The position numbers and the translations under genes were made by a program. From positions 238,274 to 302,273 of the forward strand of contig NZ_AQWN01000002.1 in assembly GCF_000376385.1 (NCBI RefSeq): a stretch of 64,000 bases of DNA. Reading direction: 5' to 3'. The DNA is from Desulfurispora thermophila DSM 16022 (lineage in GTDB: Bacteria > Bacillota > Desulfotomaculia > Desulfotomaculales > Desulfurisporaceae). How positions within the stretch are numbered: the first letter of the stretch is position 1; each line of letters begins with the position of its first letter. Positions 36,389 through 45,646 of the stretch are shown piece after piece. The notes under the pieces are model-generated. The model was not told the origin of the DNA and made no database searches. It saw only the letters and a list, made by a program, of their open reading frames with translations.

Positions 36389-37138
36389 TTACGTGTCGTT
36401 GGTTTTCTGCATCTGGTTGATGGCGGCCTGGTTCTTTTTCACCATCTGGTCGATCTCTTTGGCTGACTGGGCCGATTGTTCGGCCAGTTTGCGCACGGCC
36501 TGGGCCACTACGGCAAAGGTGCGGCCGTGCTCACCGGCTCGGGCCGCCTCAATGGAGGCATTGAGGGAAAGCAGGTTGGTCTCGCTGGCTATATGACTGA
36601 TCACCGAGGCCACCTTGCTGATGTCCTCCTGCATGAGCATGAGCTGTTGCAGCTGTTCCGCGATGTAGTTTTCAATGGCCAGTTGCATGTCCAAATTGAT
36701 GCGTTTGCTGAAAGCATTGTAGGCTCTGGTGATGGCTTCCTGGTTCTGGTCGTGGTGTAGTGTCAAAAGCCGCTCAATTTCCTGGCAGTAAATCTGGTAA
36801 GCCCCGATATACCACCGGGGCGGCAGCTGCACTACCACGTGTTTTTTGCCAATGCTCAGGCGGCGCTGTAGGTAGCTGCTATCCAGATGAGGATCGGTCA
36901 GGCTGATGAAATAGGCTTTCTGGGTCTCCTTCAGGCGCTCCACCGTGGAGTGCTTTTCAATTATACTCTTCAGCTGGGGGAACTGCAGGATGTGCTGGTA
37001 AAACTTGTCCACCACTTCTGTGGCATGTTGTGTAAAGAGTTCCCGGTAAGATGCCATTAAGGACAGTTCTTCTTCAGTAAGTTCCAGGAAAACAAGCTGA
37101 TCCTGACGGCTTTTTTCCAGTGTGGCTAGAAAAGTCAC
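36389..37138 (-). CDS. Globin-coupled sensor with truncated methyl-accepting signalling tip
   Basis: N-terminal protoglobin/HemAT-type haem domain (about residues 20-165): [16 protein letters not shown] and [20 protein letters not shown], where the histidine is the expected proximal haem ligand. The C-terminal 70 residues are the tip of a chemoreceptor signalling domain ([20 protein letters not shown]), without the usual long coiled coil or any transmembrane segment. It is thus a soluble, unusually short (249-residue) oxygen or redox sensor. GTG 37138 is 7 bases after AAGGAGG; TTG 37144 abuts it. Confidence 0.85.
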   Translation of the reverse strand: MTFLATLEKSRQDQLVFLELTEEELSLMASYRELFTQHATEVVDKFYQHILQFPQLKSIIEKHSTVERLKETQKAYFISLTDPHLDSSYLQRRLSIGKKHVVVQLPPRWYIGAYQIYCQEIERLLTLHHDQNQEAITRAYNAFSKRINLDMQLAIENYIAEQLQQLMLMQEDISKVASVISHIASETNLLSLNASIEAARAGEHGRTFAVVAQAVRKLAEQSAQSAKEIDQMVKKNQAAINQMQKTNDT

Positions 37139-37328
37139 TGGCAAACCTCCTTATTCGATTTATACACCACCTGTGCTGGGGGTGGGTGTTCATTCTTTAG
37201 AAAATTATAACAGCAAAACCAGCGCAGCAAAATATGATGTAGGCAAAGTTTGTCTGGTCGATTCGATTATAATTGACACCCCTGCCGCCAGGGGTTTATA
37301 ATTATTAAAAACAACCACATAGCCTAAC

Positions 37329-37493
37329 AACCTTCGGGGACGGGTGCAATTCCCTACCGGCGGTGAAAGGGCCCGTGGCGTGACAAAAAGCGCGATGGGT
37401 CCGGCAGCCCGCGAGCCGCAAAACGCTTTGCGCTTTTGCAGGCAGATCCGGTGCAATTCCGGGGCCGACAGTGAAAGTCTGGATGGGAGAAGG
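37329..37493 (+). promoter_or_regulatory. FMN riboswitch (RFN element)
   Basis: Conserved RFN blocks in order: GGGGACGGGTGCAATTCCCT, ACCGGCGGT, AGCCCGCGAG, then GATCCGGTGCAATTCCGG, GCCGACAGTGAAAGTC and GGATGGGAGAAGG. An extra stem (about 37405-37440) sits in the variable position. It controls the ribD-ribE-ribBA-ribH genes downstream in response to FMN. Confidence 0.96.
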
Positions 37494-37582
37494 TGAAATA
37501 TGGCGCATTGATGTTTTTCTGCGCCCCTGGCGGCTGTTTTTACTGGCCGGAGAGGTGGTGCTGGGTTGAGTTGCGCTTTTTT

Positions 37583-37611
37583 CGCCCCCGGGGAGACCTG
37601 CGGGGCGTTTT
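37583..37611 (+). terminator. Candidate riboswitch-controlled terminator
   Basis: CGCCCC (37583-37588) pairs with GGGGCG (37602-37607), followed by TTTTAGTTT. It lies 90 bases after the FMN aptamer and ahead of ribD, as expected for transcriptional attenuation. Confidence 0.65.
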
Positions 37612-37639
37612 AGTTTGCTCTTTGCTATGAGCGTAGAGC

Positions 37640-37852
37640 TTGAGGGTGTGCCAATCCTGAGCGAGCCCGTCTGGAGTACCGGTTGCAACACCCGGCGAGG
37701 GAGCGGGAGCGGGCCGGGAGGCGCGGAGAGGACTTCCGCGCCAGCCCTAGCTTTCGACAGGATGTCGAATCAGGGGCGGCCCGGCCCGCCTGCGACCGAG
37801 CCGTCGGTGTTGCCCGGTCCAATTCGGGCGAGCGCAGGATGCACGCCCTCAA
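37640..37852 (+). repeat. Structured intergenic repeat, full copy C
   Basis: A 213-base element. Stems: TTGAGGGTGTGC/GCACGCCCTCAA (37640-37651, 37841-37852, one G-U); CAACACC/GGTGTTG (37686-37692, 37806-37812); CGGGCCGGG/CCCGGCCCG (37710-37718, 37780-37788); GGCGCGGA/TCCGCGCC (37720-37727, 37735-37742); CCCT/AGGG around the conserved AGGATGTCGAAT, which here can also form TTCGAC/GTCGAA. Inserted between the FMN riboswitch and ribD, so it is within the rib leader transcript. Confidence 0.8.
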
Positions 37853-37903
37853 AGGGAGAGGCTAAAAATAATAACACTGAACTGGAAAGGTGTTCGGTAA
37901 TCT

Positions 37904-39022
37904 ATGAACCTGACCGAACAGGACATGATGTACATGCGCCGCGCGCTGGAACTGGCCGAAAAAGCCCGTGGTCGCACCAGCCCCAATCCCATGGTGGGGG
38001 CGGTGCTGGTGCAAGATGGCCGCGTGGTGGGGGAAGGCTATCATCAAAAGGCGGGCACGCCGCACGCCGAGATCCACGCCCTGAATCAGGCCGGGGAGCG
38101 GGCGCGGGGAGCCACGCTCTATGTGACGCTGGAGCCTTGCTGCCACCACGGGCGCACCGGCCCCTGCACCAGCGCCGTGATTGCGGCCGGGGTGCGGCGG
38201 GTGGTGGTGGCCATGACCGATCCAAATCCGCTGGTGGCCGGCAAAGGGCTGGCCATCCTGCGCCAGCACGGCATTGAAGTGGTGTCCGGTGTGCTGGAGG
38301 CAGAGGCCCGGCGCTTGAATGAAATATTCATCAAATACATCACCACCCGGCGGCCCTTTGTCTTGCTCAAGGCGGCCATGAGCCTGGACGGCAAAATCGC
38401 CACGGCCACCGGCCAGTCCCAATGGATTACGGGCGAGGCCGCCCGCCTGTACGGCCACCGCCACCGCGACTGGTACGATGCCATTTGCGTGGGGGTGAAC
38501 ACCGTGCTGGCCGACGACCCCATGCTCACCACCCGCCTGCCCGAGGGGCCGGGCAAAAACCCCGTGCGCGTCATACTGGACAGCCGGGGGCGCACGCCGC
38601 TCACGGCGCGGGTATTGGCCACGGCCCGCCAGGTGCCCACGCTGCTGGCCACCACCGGGCGCACGCCGCCGGCCGTGCGGCAGGCCTGGCAGGACTGCGG
38701 GGCGCAGGTGCTGGTGCTGCCCGGTGACGGGGGGCGGGTCAGCCTGCCTGACCTGCTGGATGAGCTGGGACGGCGGGAGATCAGCAGTCTGCTGGTGGAG
38801 GGCGGGGCCGCCGTGCACGCCGCCTTTTTGCAGCAGGACCTGGCTGACAAGGTGCTCTGGTTCATCGCCCCCAAAATTATCGGCGGTCACAAAGCGCCCG
38901 GTCCGGTGGGCGACCCGGGCGTAGACCAACTGGCGCGGGCCTGGCCCGTGCGGGAGTGGCAGATCAAAAAGCTGGGTGAGGACCTGTGCATTGAAGGTTA
39001 CCTGACCCGGCGGGAGGATTGA
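37904..39022 (+). CDS. ribD: Bifunctional riboflavin deaminase/reductase RibD
   Basis: Deaminates the pyrimidine and reduces the ribosyl side chain in early riboflavin synthesis. The N-terminal deaminase has the zinc motifs HAEIHAL and the PCC in TLEPCCHHGRTGPCT; the C-terminal reductase begins near RPFVLLKAAMSLDGKIATATG and ends in SSLLVEGGAAVHAAFLQQ. Length of 372 residues is normal. ATG 37904 is chosen from MNLTEQDMMYMRRALELAEK. First gene of the FMN-controlled operon; four bases separate it from ribE. Confidence 0.97.
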   Translation: MNLTEQDMMYMRRALELAEKARGRTSPNPMVGAVLVQDGRVVGEGYHQKAGTPHAEIHALNQAGERARGATLYVTLEPCCHHGRTGPCTSAVIAAGVRRVVVAMTDPNPLVAGKGLAILRQHGIEVVSGVLEAEARRLNEIFIKYITTRRPFVLLKAAMSLDGKIATATGQSQWITGEAARLYGHRHRDWYDAICVGVNTVLADDPMLTTRLPEGPGKNPVRVILDSRGRTPLTARVLATARQVPTLLATTGRTPPAVRQAWQDCGAQVLVLPGDGGRVSLPDLLDELGRREISSLLVEGGAAVHAAFLQQDLADKVLWFIAPKIIGGHKAPGPVGDPGVDQLARAWPVREWQIKKLGEDLCIEGYLTRRED

Positions 39023-39025
39023 GTG

Positions 39026-39682
39026 ATGTTTACCGGACTGGTGGAAGAACTGGGCAAAGTGCGCAGCATAGCCAAAGGGGCGGATTCGGCCCGTCTGTAT
39101 ATAGGCGCCAGCCGTGTGCTGGAGGGTACGGCTCTGGGCGACAGCATCGCCGTGAACGGCGTTTGCCTGACCGTGGTGGACATGGGCGGCGACTATTTTG
39201 CCGCCGATGTGATGGCCGAAACTCTGGCCCGGAGCAACCTGGGCAGTCTGCGGCCGGGCCAGTATGTCAACCTGGAGCGGGCGCTGCGCCTGGGCGACCG
39301 GCTGGGCGGCCACCTGGTGAGCGGGCACATCGACGCGGTGGGCACCATTACGGCCCTGGATCGGCGGGATATCGCCCTGCTGGTGACCGTATCCGCGCCG
39401 CCCGGCGTGCTGCGCTATGTGATCCGCAAAGGTTCCGTGGCCATCGACGGCATCAGCCTGACCGTGGTGGATGTGGGCCAGCACAGCTTTCAGGTTTCTC
39501 TCATACCCCACACGGCCAAAGTGACCACCCTGGGGTACAAGCAGGTGGGCGATACGGTCAATCTGGAAGCCGACCTGATCGGCAAGTATGTGGAGCGCTT
39601 GCTCACCGGGCCGGGCGGGGAGCAAAATACAAAGCCGGCCGGTCTGACCATGGATTTTCTGGTTAAACACGGCTTTGCCTGA
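39026..39682 (+). CDS. ribE: Riboflavin synthase alpha subunit
   Basis: Dismutates two 6,7-dimethyl-8-ribityllumazines to riboflavin. The N-terminal [10 protein letters not shown] motif and the internal duplication of the lumazine-binding fold are clear: [16 protein letters not shown] in the first barrel and [16 protein letters not shown] in the second. At 218 residues it is of normal size. ATG 39026 follows GGGAGGA in the end of ribD; GTG 39023 is an alternative. Confidence 0.96.
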   Translation: MFTGLVEELGKVRSIAKGADSARLYIGASRVLEGTALGDSIAVNGVCLTVVDMGGDYFAADVMAETLARSNLGSLRPGQYVNLERALRLGDRLGGHLVSGHIDAVGTITALDRRDIALLVTVSAPPGVLRYVIRKGSVAIDGISLTVVDVGQHSFQVSLIPHTAKVTTLGYKQVGDTVNLEADLIGKYVERLLTGPGGEQNTKPAGLTMDFLVKHGFA

Positions 39683-39742
39683 TGTTGTTTAGAGCTGGGA
39701 TGGGCGATTTGTCGTAGTGCTAAATAAAGGGGAGGGGCAGAT

Positions 39743-40954
39743 ATGGCAGTAGGTTTTAGCACCATTGAAGAAATACTGGAGGACATCCGCCAGGGCAAAA
39801 TGGTGGTCATGGTGGACGATGAGGACCGGGAGAACGAGGGCGACCTGATTGTGGCGGCGGAAAAAGCCACGCCCGAGGTGATCAACTTCATGGCCACCTA
39901 CGGGCGGGGGCTGATCTGCATGCCCATGGAGGGCAGGCGCCTGGACGAACTGGATCTGCCGGCCATGGTCACCCAGAACACCGATCCGCACGGCACCGCC
40001 TTTACTGTATCGGTGGACTATATCAAGACCAGCACGGGCATATCGGCCCACGAGCGGGCCATGACCGTGCGGGCCATGATTGACCCGACCACCCGGCCGG
40101 AGGATCTGCGTCGCCCCGGTCACATCTTCCCCCTGCGGGCCAAGGAGGGCGGCGTGTTGCGGCGGGCCGGCCACACCGAGGCCGCCGTGGATCTGTGCCG
40201 CCTGGCCGGCATGTATCCGGCCGGGGTGATCTGCGAAATTCTCAAGGACGACGGTACCATGGCCCGGGTGCCCGAGTTGATGGAATTCTGCCAGCGGCAC
40301 AACCTGAAACTGGGCACCATTGCCAGCCTGATCCAGTACCGCCGCCAGCATGAGAAGCTGATCCGGCGGGTGGATTACGCCAAGCTGCCCACCAAATACG
40401 GCGATTTTATCGCGGTGGCTTACGAGAGCCTGCTGGACAAAAAAGAACACCTGGCCCTGGTCAAGGGCGACCTGACCGCGGTGGACGCCCCGCTGGTGCG
40501 GGTGCACTCGGAGTGCCTGACCGGGGACGTTTTCGGCTCGGAGCGCTGCGACTGCGGCGATCAGCTGGCCCGCGCCCTGCAGATGATCGAGGCGGAAGGC
40601 ACGGGGGTGCTGCTGTACATGCGCCAGGAAGGGCGCGGCATCGGCCTGTTGAACAAGATCCGGGCCTACCATTTGCAGGATCTGGGCAAGGATACGGTGG
40701 AGGCCAACGAGGCCCTGGGCTTCCCGGCCGACCTGCGCGACTACGGCATCGGGGCGCAAATCCTGGTGGATCTGGGATTAAAGCGTATTCGCCTGCTGAC
40801 CAACAACCCGCGCAAAATTAAGGGACTGGAAGGCTACGGCCTGGAGATTGTCAGCCGGGTGCCCATTGAGATTCCTCCCGGCCAGTGCAACCGCTTTTAC
40901 CTGGCCACCAAAAAGCGCAAACTGGGGCACATGCTCAGTGTAGTGGAAAAGTAG
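39743..40954 (+). CDS. ribBA: Bifunctional DHBP synthase / GTP cyclohydrolase II
   Basis: Makes both precursors of riboflavin. The N-terminal 200 residues are 3,4-dihydroxy-2-butanone-4-phosphate synthase ([46 protein letters not shown]). The C-terminal half is GTP cyclohydrolase II, with the zinc cysteines in [15 protein letters not shown] and the RQEGRGIGL motif. The 403-residue length is typical of Gram-positive RibBA. ATG 39743 follows GGGGAGG. Confidence 0.97.
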   Translation: MAVGFSTIEEILEDIRQGKMVVMVDDEDRENEGDLIVAAEKATPEVINFMATYGRGLICMPMEGRRLDELDLPAMVTQNTDPHGTAFTVSVDYIKTSTGISAHERAMTVRAMIDPTTRPEDLRRPGHIFPLRAKEGGVLRRAGHTEAAVDLCRLAGMYPAGVICEILKDDGTMARVPELMEFCQRHNLKLGTIASLIQYRRQHEKLIRRVDYAKLPTKYGDFIAVAYESLLDKKEHLALVKGDLTAVDAPLVRVHSECLTGDVFGSERCDCGDQLARALQMIEAEGTGVLLYMRQEGRGIGLLNKIRAYHLQDLGKDTVEANEALGFPADLRDYGIGAQILVDLGLKRIRLLTNNPRKIKGLEGYGLEIVSRVPIEIPPGQCNRFYLATKKRKLGHMLSVVEK

Positions 40955-41081
40955 TAAGACATAATTGGCACATAATTCTTCGGGTATTTCTGTCCCGAAA
41001 TCGGGTGTGGTGCAGGATTGTCCCTGCGAATATTGAAACTAAAGTATATGTATGACGTTTAATTGAGAGGAGAATAGCAAA

Positions 41082-41549
41082 GTGGTCAAATCCTACGAAG
41101 GGCACCTGATTGGCAAAGGCATAAAAGTGGGTATTGTTATCGGCCGTTTTAACGAGTTCATCACTAGCAAACTGCTTTCCGGGGCCATGGATGCCCTGCT
41201 GCGGCACGGGGTGGAGGAGCAGGATATCGCCCAGGCCTGGGTGCCCGGTGCTTTTGAAATTCCCCTGGTGGCCAAAAAAATGGCCCAGAGCAAAAAGTAC
41301 GACGCGGTGATCTGCCTGGGGGCGGTGATCCGCGGGGCCACGCCCCACTTTGACTATGTGGCCGCTGAGGTGTCCAAGGGCATTGCCAAGGTGAGCCTGG
41401 ACAGCGAGGTGCCCGTTATTTTCGGCGTGATCACGGCCGACACCATTGAGCAGGCCATTGAGCGGGCCGGCACCAAGGCCGGCAACAAGGGCTGGGACGC
41501 CGCCGTCACTGCCATTGAGATGGCCAATTTGTTCCGGGTGTTGGATTAA
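41082..41549 (+). CDS. ribH: 6,7-dimethyl-8-ribityllumazine synthase
   Basis: Condenses the RibA and RibB products into lumazine and forms icosahedral cages in many Gram-positives. Features: [56 protein letters not shown] with the catalytic histidine, and [11 protein letters not shown] at the end. The 155-residue length is typical. GTG 41082 follows GAGAGGAGAA. Last of the rib genes; the nicotinate phosphoribosyltransferase starts 31 bases later and may share the transcript. Confidence 0.96.
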   Translation: MVKSYEGHLIGKGIKVGIVIGRFNEFITSKLLSGAMDALLRHGVEEQDIAQAWVPGAFEIPLVAKKMAQSKKYDAVICLGAVIRGATPHFDYVAAEVSKGIAKVSLDSEVPVIFGVITADTIEQAIERAGTKAGNKGWDAAVTAIEMANLFRVLD

Positions 41550-41580
41550 ACCAAGCGTTGAGTAGGGGGAAACAAAACCC

Positions 41581-42636
41581 GTGCAGAGTGAGAATAATAA
41601 GCCAGTTTATTTGCAATCCCTGGCCGATATAGAAAAATTGCCCGGCGGCCCGCAGGAGAAACTTTACAGCGCCGACCGGGCGGAAATCCTGGCCGGTTGG
41701 ACCACCGATGTTTATTTCCTGAAAACCAGGGAGATCCTGCGCCACCTGCAGCTGGACCGCACGCCGGTAGTGGCCGAGGTTTTTGCCGGCCGGCCCGGTG
41801 TGCTGGCCGGTGTGAGTGAAGTGAAAGCCCTGCTGGCCCATACCGGGGCCGAGGTGTGGGCCCTGCCGGAAGGAGAGGAGTTTGCCGCCCGGGAAGTGAT
41901 TATGCGCATCAGCGGGCCGTACGATGATTTTGGCCTTTATGAAACCGCGCTGCTGGGCATGCTGGCCAGCTCCAGCGGCTGGGCCACGGCCGCCCGGCAG
42001 TGCAAGCAGGCCGCCGGCAACGCCCGGGTGATCTGCTTCGGGGCCCGCCACGTGCATCCCGCCGTGGCGCCGGTGATGGAGCGGGCGGCGGTTATCGGCG
42101 GCGCCGACGGCGCCAGCTGCATCCTGGGTGCCAGGCACCTGGGGCTGGAGCCGGCGGGCACGGTGCCCCACGCCGTTTTTCTGGTGGTGGGGGATACGGT
42201 GGAGGTGGCCCGGGCCTACCACGCGGTCATGCCGGCCGGTACGCCGCTGGTGGTGCTGGTGGACACCTTCAAGGACGAGGCCGAGGAAGCGCTGCGCGTG
42301 GCATCCGCCCTGCCCGGCCTGCTGCAGGCCATCCGCCTGGATACGCCGGGCGAGCGGGGCGGTGTGACGCCCGGACTGGTGCGCGAAGTGCGGGCCCGCC
42401 TGGATCAGGCCGGCTTTGGCAGTGTGCAGATTCTGGTCAGCGGTGGCCTGACACCCGAGCGCATTGCAGCCCTGCGGGAAGCCGGAGCGGCCGCCTTCGG
42501 TGTGGGCAGCTACATTTCGGGCGCCCCGGCCATTGATATGACCATGGATCTGAAAGTGGTAAACGGTAAGCCCGTGGCCAAGCGCGGGCGCATTCCGGGC
42601 ATTACGCCCACGGACCGGTTGGTACGCCTTATATAA
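41581..42636 (+). CDS. Nicotinate phosphoribosyltransferase
   Basis: Converts nicotinate and PRPP to nicotinate mononucleotide in NAD salvage. The protein is the short (351-residue) archaeal-like form: TTDVYFLKTREIL near the start, ICFGARHVHPAVAPVMERAA, the loop GGADGASCILGARHLG, and the phosphate-binding ILVSGGLTPERIAALREAG region. GTG 41581 is chosen. Its link to the rib genes is by position only; both supply redox cofactors. It ends at a terminator shared with rpmB. Confidence 0.9.
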   Translation: MQSENNKPVYLQSLADIEKLPGGPQEKLYSADRAEILAGWTTDVYFLKTREILRHLQLDRTPVVAEVFAGRPGVLAGVSEVKALLAHTGAEVWALPEGEEFAAREVIMRISGPYDDFGLYETALLGMLASSSGWATAARQCKQAAGNARVICFGARHVHPAVAPVMERAAVIGGADGASCILGARHLGLEPAGTVPHAVFLVVGDTVEVARAYHAVMPAGTPLVVLVDTFKDEAEEALRVASALPGLLQAIRLDTPGERGGVTPGLVREVRARLDQAGFGSVQILVSGGLTPERIAALREAGAAAFGVGSYISGAPAIDMTMDLKVVNGKPVAKRGRIPGITPTDRLVRLI

Positions 42637-42641
42637 AGCAA

Positions 42642-42667
42642 AAAACGGCTCCTGTGCGGGCCGTTTT
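42642..42667. terminator. Bidirectional intrinsic terminator
   Basis: AAAACGGC and GCCGTTTT form an 8-bp stem with A/T-rich ends, between the converging nicotinate phosphoribosyltransferase and rpmB genes. Confidence 0.8.
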
Positions 42668-42673
42668 GCCATT

Positions 42674-42865
42674 TTATATCGCTCTTTGCACTTTACCACT
42701 GCGCAGGCAGCGGGTGCAGACCAGGATGCGCCGCGGTGCGCCGTTAACAATGGCTTTTACCCGCTGCAGGTTGGGCACCCAGATTCTCTTGGTCCGGATG
42801 TGGGAGTGGCTGTACTGCATGCCAACTGTAACGCCTTTGCCGCAAATTGCACAGACACGGGCCAT
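42674..42865 (-). CDS. rpmB: 50S ribosomal protein L28
   Basis: Small basic protein of the large ribosomal subunit. The 63-residue chain MARVCAICGKGVTVGMQYSH continues with the family core SHIRTKRIWVPNLQRVKAIV. Cysteine pairs CAIC and CTRC indicate the zinc-binding (C+) version. ATG 42865 follows AAGGAGG with 9-base spacing. Monocistronic and divergent from the small gene at 43027. Confidence 0.96.
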   Translation of the reverse strand: MARVCAICGKGVTVGMQYSHSHIRTKRIWVPNLQRVKAIVNGAPRRILVCTRCLRSGKVQRAI

Positions 42866-42966
42866 GAGCGTGCACCTCCTTCTCGTTAAAACCACACAGA
42901 AAGATTTTATCAGAAACATTATCTGGATGCAAGGAAAAAGCAGAGTAATTTACGAGCAGTAAAATC

Positions 42967-42996
42967 TTGACAGATGGTGCCGCGGCCGTTTATGAT
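42967..42996 (+). promoter_or_regulatory. Sigma-A promoter
   Basis: TTGACA (42967-42972), 18 bases and TATGAT (42991-42996), 31 bases before the start of the small gene at 43027. Confidence 0.75.
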
Positions 42997-43026
42997 GTTG
43001 GAAGGTAAATAAAGGGAGGTATATTT

Positions 43027-43260
43027 GTGGGCCAGGTAAAAGTTGCCGACCCGGTGGTTACAGGTGATTATATCGAGGAAAAAATAATCATTGACAATAT
43101 TCCCAACCTGGGGGACAAAACGGGTGGCAAATTTTTGGACCAGCTGGAAGAGGCCATCCGGCAGTGCCGCCAGTTCATTGAGCAGGGTTACCGGCTGGTG
43201 GACTTCTGGAGCGATCCGGACCAGGGTGTGGAGTTTACCCTGAAAAAGAAAAAGGCATAA
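43027..43260 (+). CDS. Small conserved-looking protein of unknown function
   Basis: A 77-residue protein that I cannot assign. It is mixed alpha/beta by appearance, with a predicted amphipathic helix (KFLDQLEEAIRQCRQFIEQ) and a Lys-rich C-terminus (LKKKKA). No membrane segment or signal is seen. It is a well-founded gene: it has a strong promoter, a GGGAGGT ribosome site before GTG 43027 and its own terminator. Confidence 0.7.
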   Translation: MGQVKVADPVVTGDYIEEKIIIDNIPNLGDKTGGKFLDQLEEAIRQCRQFIEQGYRLVDFWSDPDQGVEFTLKKKKA

Positions 43261-43281
43261 GGTCAGGCAGTTGGCAAGTAC

Positions 43282-43311
43282 AACCCGTATACAAGGTACG
43301 GGTTTTTTTAT
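43282..43311 (+). terminator. Intrinsic terminator
   Basis: AACCCGTA and TACGGGTT form an 8-bp stem followed by a run of T, 22 bases after the small gene. Confidence 0.85.
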
Positions 43312-43375
43312 TAGTACCTCCATATCGGGAAAGTAACCAGGTTTGTTTTTGGACTGAGCTGTAAAATTATCTGTA

Positions 43376-45472
43376 ATGCCGGAAAGAGTGGTTGTGTTGA
43401 GCGGCGATCTCTGGCAGCTGGATGTGCGCTATTTGAAAAACATTGGCCCCAAAATGGCGGCCCTTTTTCATAAACTGGAAATATTCACCCTGGGTGATCT
43501 GCTTTATCATTTTCCCCGCCAGTACGAAGACCGGCGGCTGGTGAAAACCGTGGACAGGGTTTTGCACGGCGAAACCGTGGCCATGCGGGGCCGGGTGGTG
43601 GAAAGCGGTGAAGTGAAGCCCCGGCCGGGCCTGAGTATTCAAAAATTCACCCTGCGGGATGAAAAGGGTTTTTTCATTGCCCAGTGGTACAACCAGCCCT
43701 ATCTATTGAAACAACTGGTGCCCGGCACCGAACTGGTGGTATGCGGCAAGGTGGAGTACCAGTTTGGCTGCTGGCAAATGGCGGTGAGCGATTACGACCG
43801 GCTGGACGAGGGCGGCGGGCAGCTCAATACCGGGCGGGTGGTGCCGGTGTACGCTTTAACCGGCCGGCTCACCCAGCGCTACCTGCGCCGGGTTGTCCAC
43901 CAGACCCTGCAAGAGTATGCCGGTCGTCTGCCCGAGTTTTTGCCGGCCGCACTGCGTCAAAGGTATGTCCTGCCCGGGTTGGAGCAGGCGCTCTGGGAAA
44001 TGCACTTTCCCAGCCAGCTGGAGACGTACCAACAGGCCCGTCGCCGCTTTGTTTTTGAAGAGCTGTTCATGCACCAGCTCTTGCTGGAGATGAAAAGGCG
44101 GCAGTCGGTCAGCCGGCCCAAACCCTTCCGCTATTACCCGGAAAGGGTGGAGGAGGAAAAATTCCTGGCCCACCTGCCCTTTGCTTTAACTGACGGACAG
44201 CGGACGGCCTGGCAGGAGATAAAGGGCCAGATGCTGGAACCCCATCCCATGCGCCGCTTGCTGCAGGGCGATGTGGGCTGCGGCAAAACCGTGGTGGCCA
44301 TGCTGGCGGCGCTGCTGGCCGCACACAGCGGCCTGCAGGTGGCCGTGATGGCACCCACCGAGATACTGGCCCGCCAGCACTACCAGTCCATGCTGCGCTG
44401 GCTTGCTCCCTGCGGTGTAAGAATTGCCCTGCTCACCGGCAGTACGGCGCGGGCCCGCCGGCAGGCACTGCTGCAGGCGGTGCGGGCCGGTCAGGTGGAC
44501 GTGCTGGTGGGAACCCACGCCCTGATTCAGGAAGCGGTGGAGTTTCACGCCCTGGCCCTGGTGATCATCGATGAACAGCATCGCTTCGGCGTTCGGCAGC
44601 GGGCCTTGCTGGAGTACAAGGGGTACAGTCCGGATTTGCTGGTCATGACCGCAACTCCCATTCCCCGCACCATGGCCCTGACCCTCTATGGCGATCTGGA
44701 AGTGAGCACCATCAAGGAAATGCCACCCGGCCGGCAGCCGGTGCGCACGGTTTTACTGAACGACCGCCAGGCCGGGCAGGCCTATGGAGTGGTTCGGGAA
44801 CAGGTGCAGCGGGGTCGCCAGGCCTATGTGGTCTGTCCCCTGGTGGAGGAATCGGAAAAGTTGGATTTGCAGGCGGCGGAAAAATTGTGGCAGCATCTCT
44901 CCCGTACGGTACTGCCCGATTGCCGCCTGGCCCTGTTGCACGGGCGAATGGCGGCGCGGGAAAAGGAGCGGGTGATGGTTGCCTTTCAGGCCGGGGAAAT
45001 AGATGTGCTGGTGAGCACCACGGTGGTGGAAGTGGGAGTGGATGTGCCCAATGCTACGGTAATGGTGGTGGTGGACGCCGAGCGCTTCGGACTGGCCCAG
45101 TTGCACCAGCTGCGCGGCCGGGTGGGGCGGGGCCGGGAGGCGGGTTATTGTTTTTTGCTCAGCGCCAGCCGCAGCCCGGAGGCGCTGGCCCGCCTGCAGG
45201 CGCTGGTGGAAACCGGTGACGGCTTCGTGCTGGCCGAAAAGGACCTGGCCCTGCGCGGGCCGGGGGAACCGTGGGGAGTGAAGCAGACCGGTGTGTTTAT
45301 GTACCGGCTGGCCGATCCGGTGCGCCACAGCAAAGCGTTGCTGGCCGCCCGCCGGGCCGCCCGGGACCTGCTGGCCACCGACCCGGATCTGCAGAGCCGG
45401 GCCAACGCTTCATTGCGCCAGCGTCTGTTTAATATTTTTCAGGAAGAAATGCATTTTGGAGTAATAAATTAG
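43376..45472 (+). CDS. recG: ATP-dependent DNA helicase RecG
   Basis: Branch-migration helicase that remodels stalled forks. The N-terminal wedge/OB domain is present (VRYLKNIGPKMAALFHKLEI, RGRVVESGEV). Helicase motifs: LLQGDVGCGKTVVAMLAALL (Walker A), VIIDEQHRFGVRQR (DEQH box), TATPIPRTMALTLYGDLEVS, and motif VI QLRGRVGRG as LHQLRGRVGRGREAGYC. Length 698 residues is slightly longer than average. Start is uncertain: ATG 43376 has no ribosome site, while GTG 43394 lies after GGAAAGAG. Confidence 0.96.
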   Translation: MPERVVVLSGDLWQLDVRYLKNIGPKMAALFHKLEIFTLGDLLYHFPRQYEDRRLVKTVDRVLHGETVAMRGRVVESGEVKPRPGLSIQKFTLRDEKGFFIAQWYNQPYLLKQLVPGTELVVCGKVEYQFGCWQMAVSDYDRLDEGGGQLNTGRVVPVYALTGRLTQRYLRRVVHQTLQEYAGRLPEFLPAALRQRYVLPGLEQALWEMHFPSQLETYQQARRRFVFEELFMHQLLLEMKRRQSVSRPKPFRYYPERVEEEKFLAHLPFALTDGQRTAWQEIKGQMLEPHPMRRLLQGDVGCGKTVVAMLAALLAAHSGLQVAVMAPTEILARQHYQSMLRWLAPCGVRIALLTGSTARARRQALLQAVRAGQVDVLVGTHALIQEAVEFHALALVIIDEQHRFGVRQRALLEYKGYSPDLLVMTATPIPRTMALTLYGDLEVSTIKEMPPGRQPVRTVLLNDRQAGQAYGVVREQVQRGRQAYVVCPLVEESEKLDLQAAEKLWQHLSRTVLPDCRLALLHGRMAAREKERVMVAFQAGEIDVLVSTTVVEVGVDVPNATVMVVVDAERFGLAQLHQLRGRVGRGREAGYCFLLSASRSPEALARLQALVETGDGFVLAEKDLALRGPGEPWGVKQTGVFMYRLADPVRHSKALLAARRAARDLLATDPDLQSRANASLRQRLFNIFQEEMHFGVIN

Positions 45473-45584
45473 CATTTAATTCGCTTAAATTGCAACGAAA
45501 TGCTGCAAATGCGGCCGGTGCCGCAATTGTTGGATGTTACCTGCTTATATCACATAAGCGTGGGAAATGTGGCATTAAATACAA

Positions 45585-45617
45585 TGTATTTGCTTTAATT
45601 TGCGGGAGACAATACTA
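45585..45617 (+). promoter_or_regulatory. Weak candidate forespore (sigma-G-like) promoter
   Basis: TGTATT (45585-45590) and AATACTA (45611-45617) resemble the -35 and -10 boxes of forespore promoters, but the spacing (20) is longer than usual. It lies 30 bases upstream of the SASP gene. Confidence 0.35.
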
Positions 45618-45646
45618 GTAACAAAATTAAAAGGAGGGATTAGCAA

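Noticed and set aside
37640..37852. Copy C as part of the FMN riboswitch expression platform
   Set aside because: The same element occurs at unrelated loci without riboswitches.
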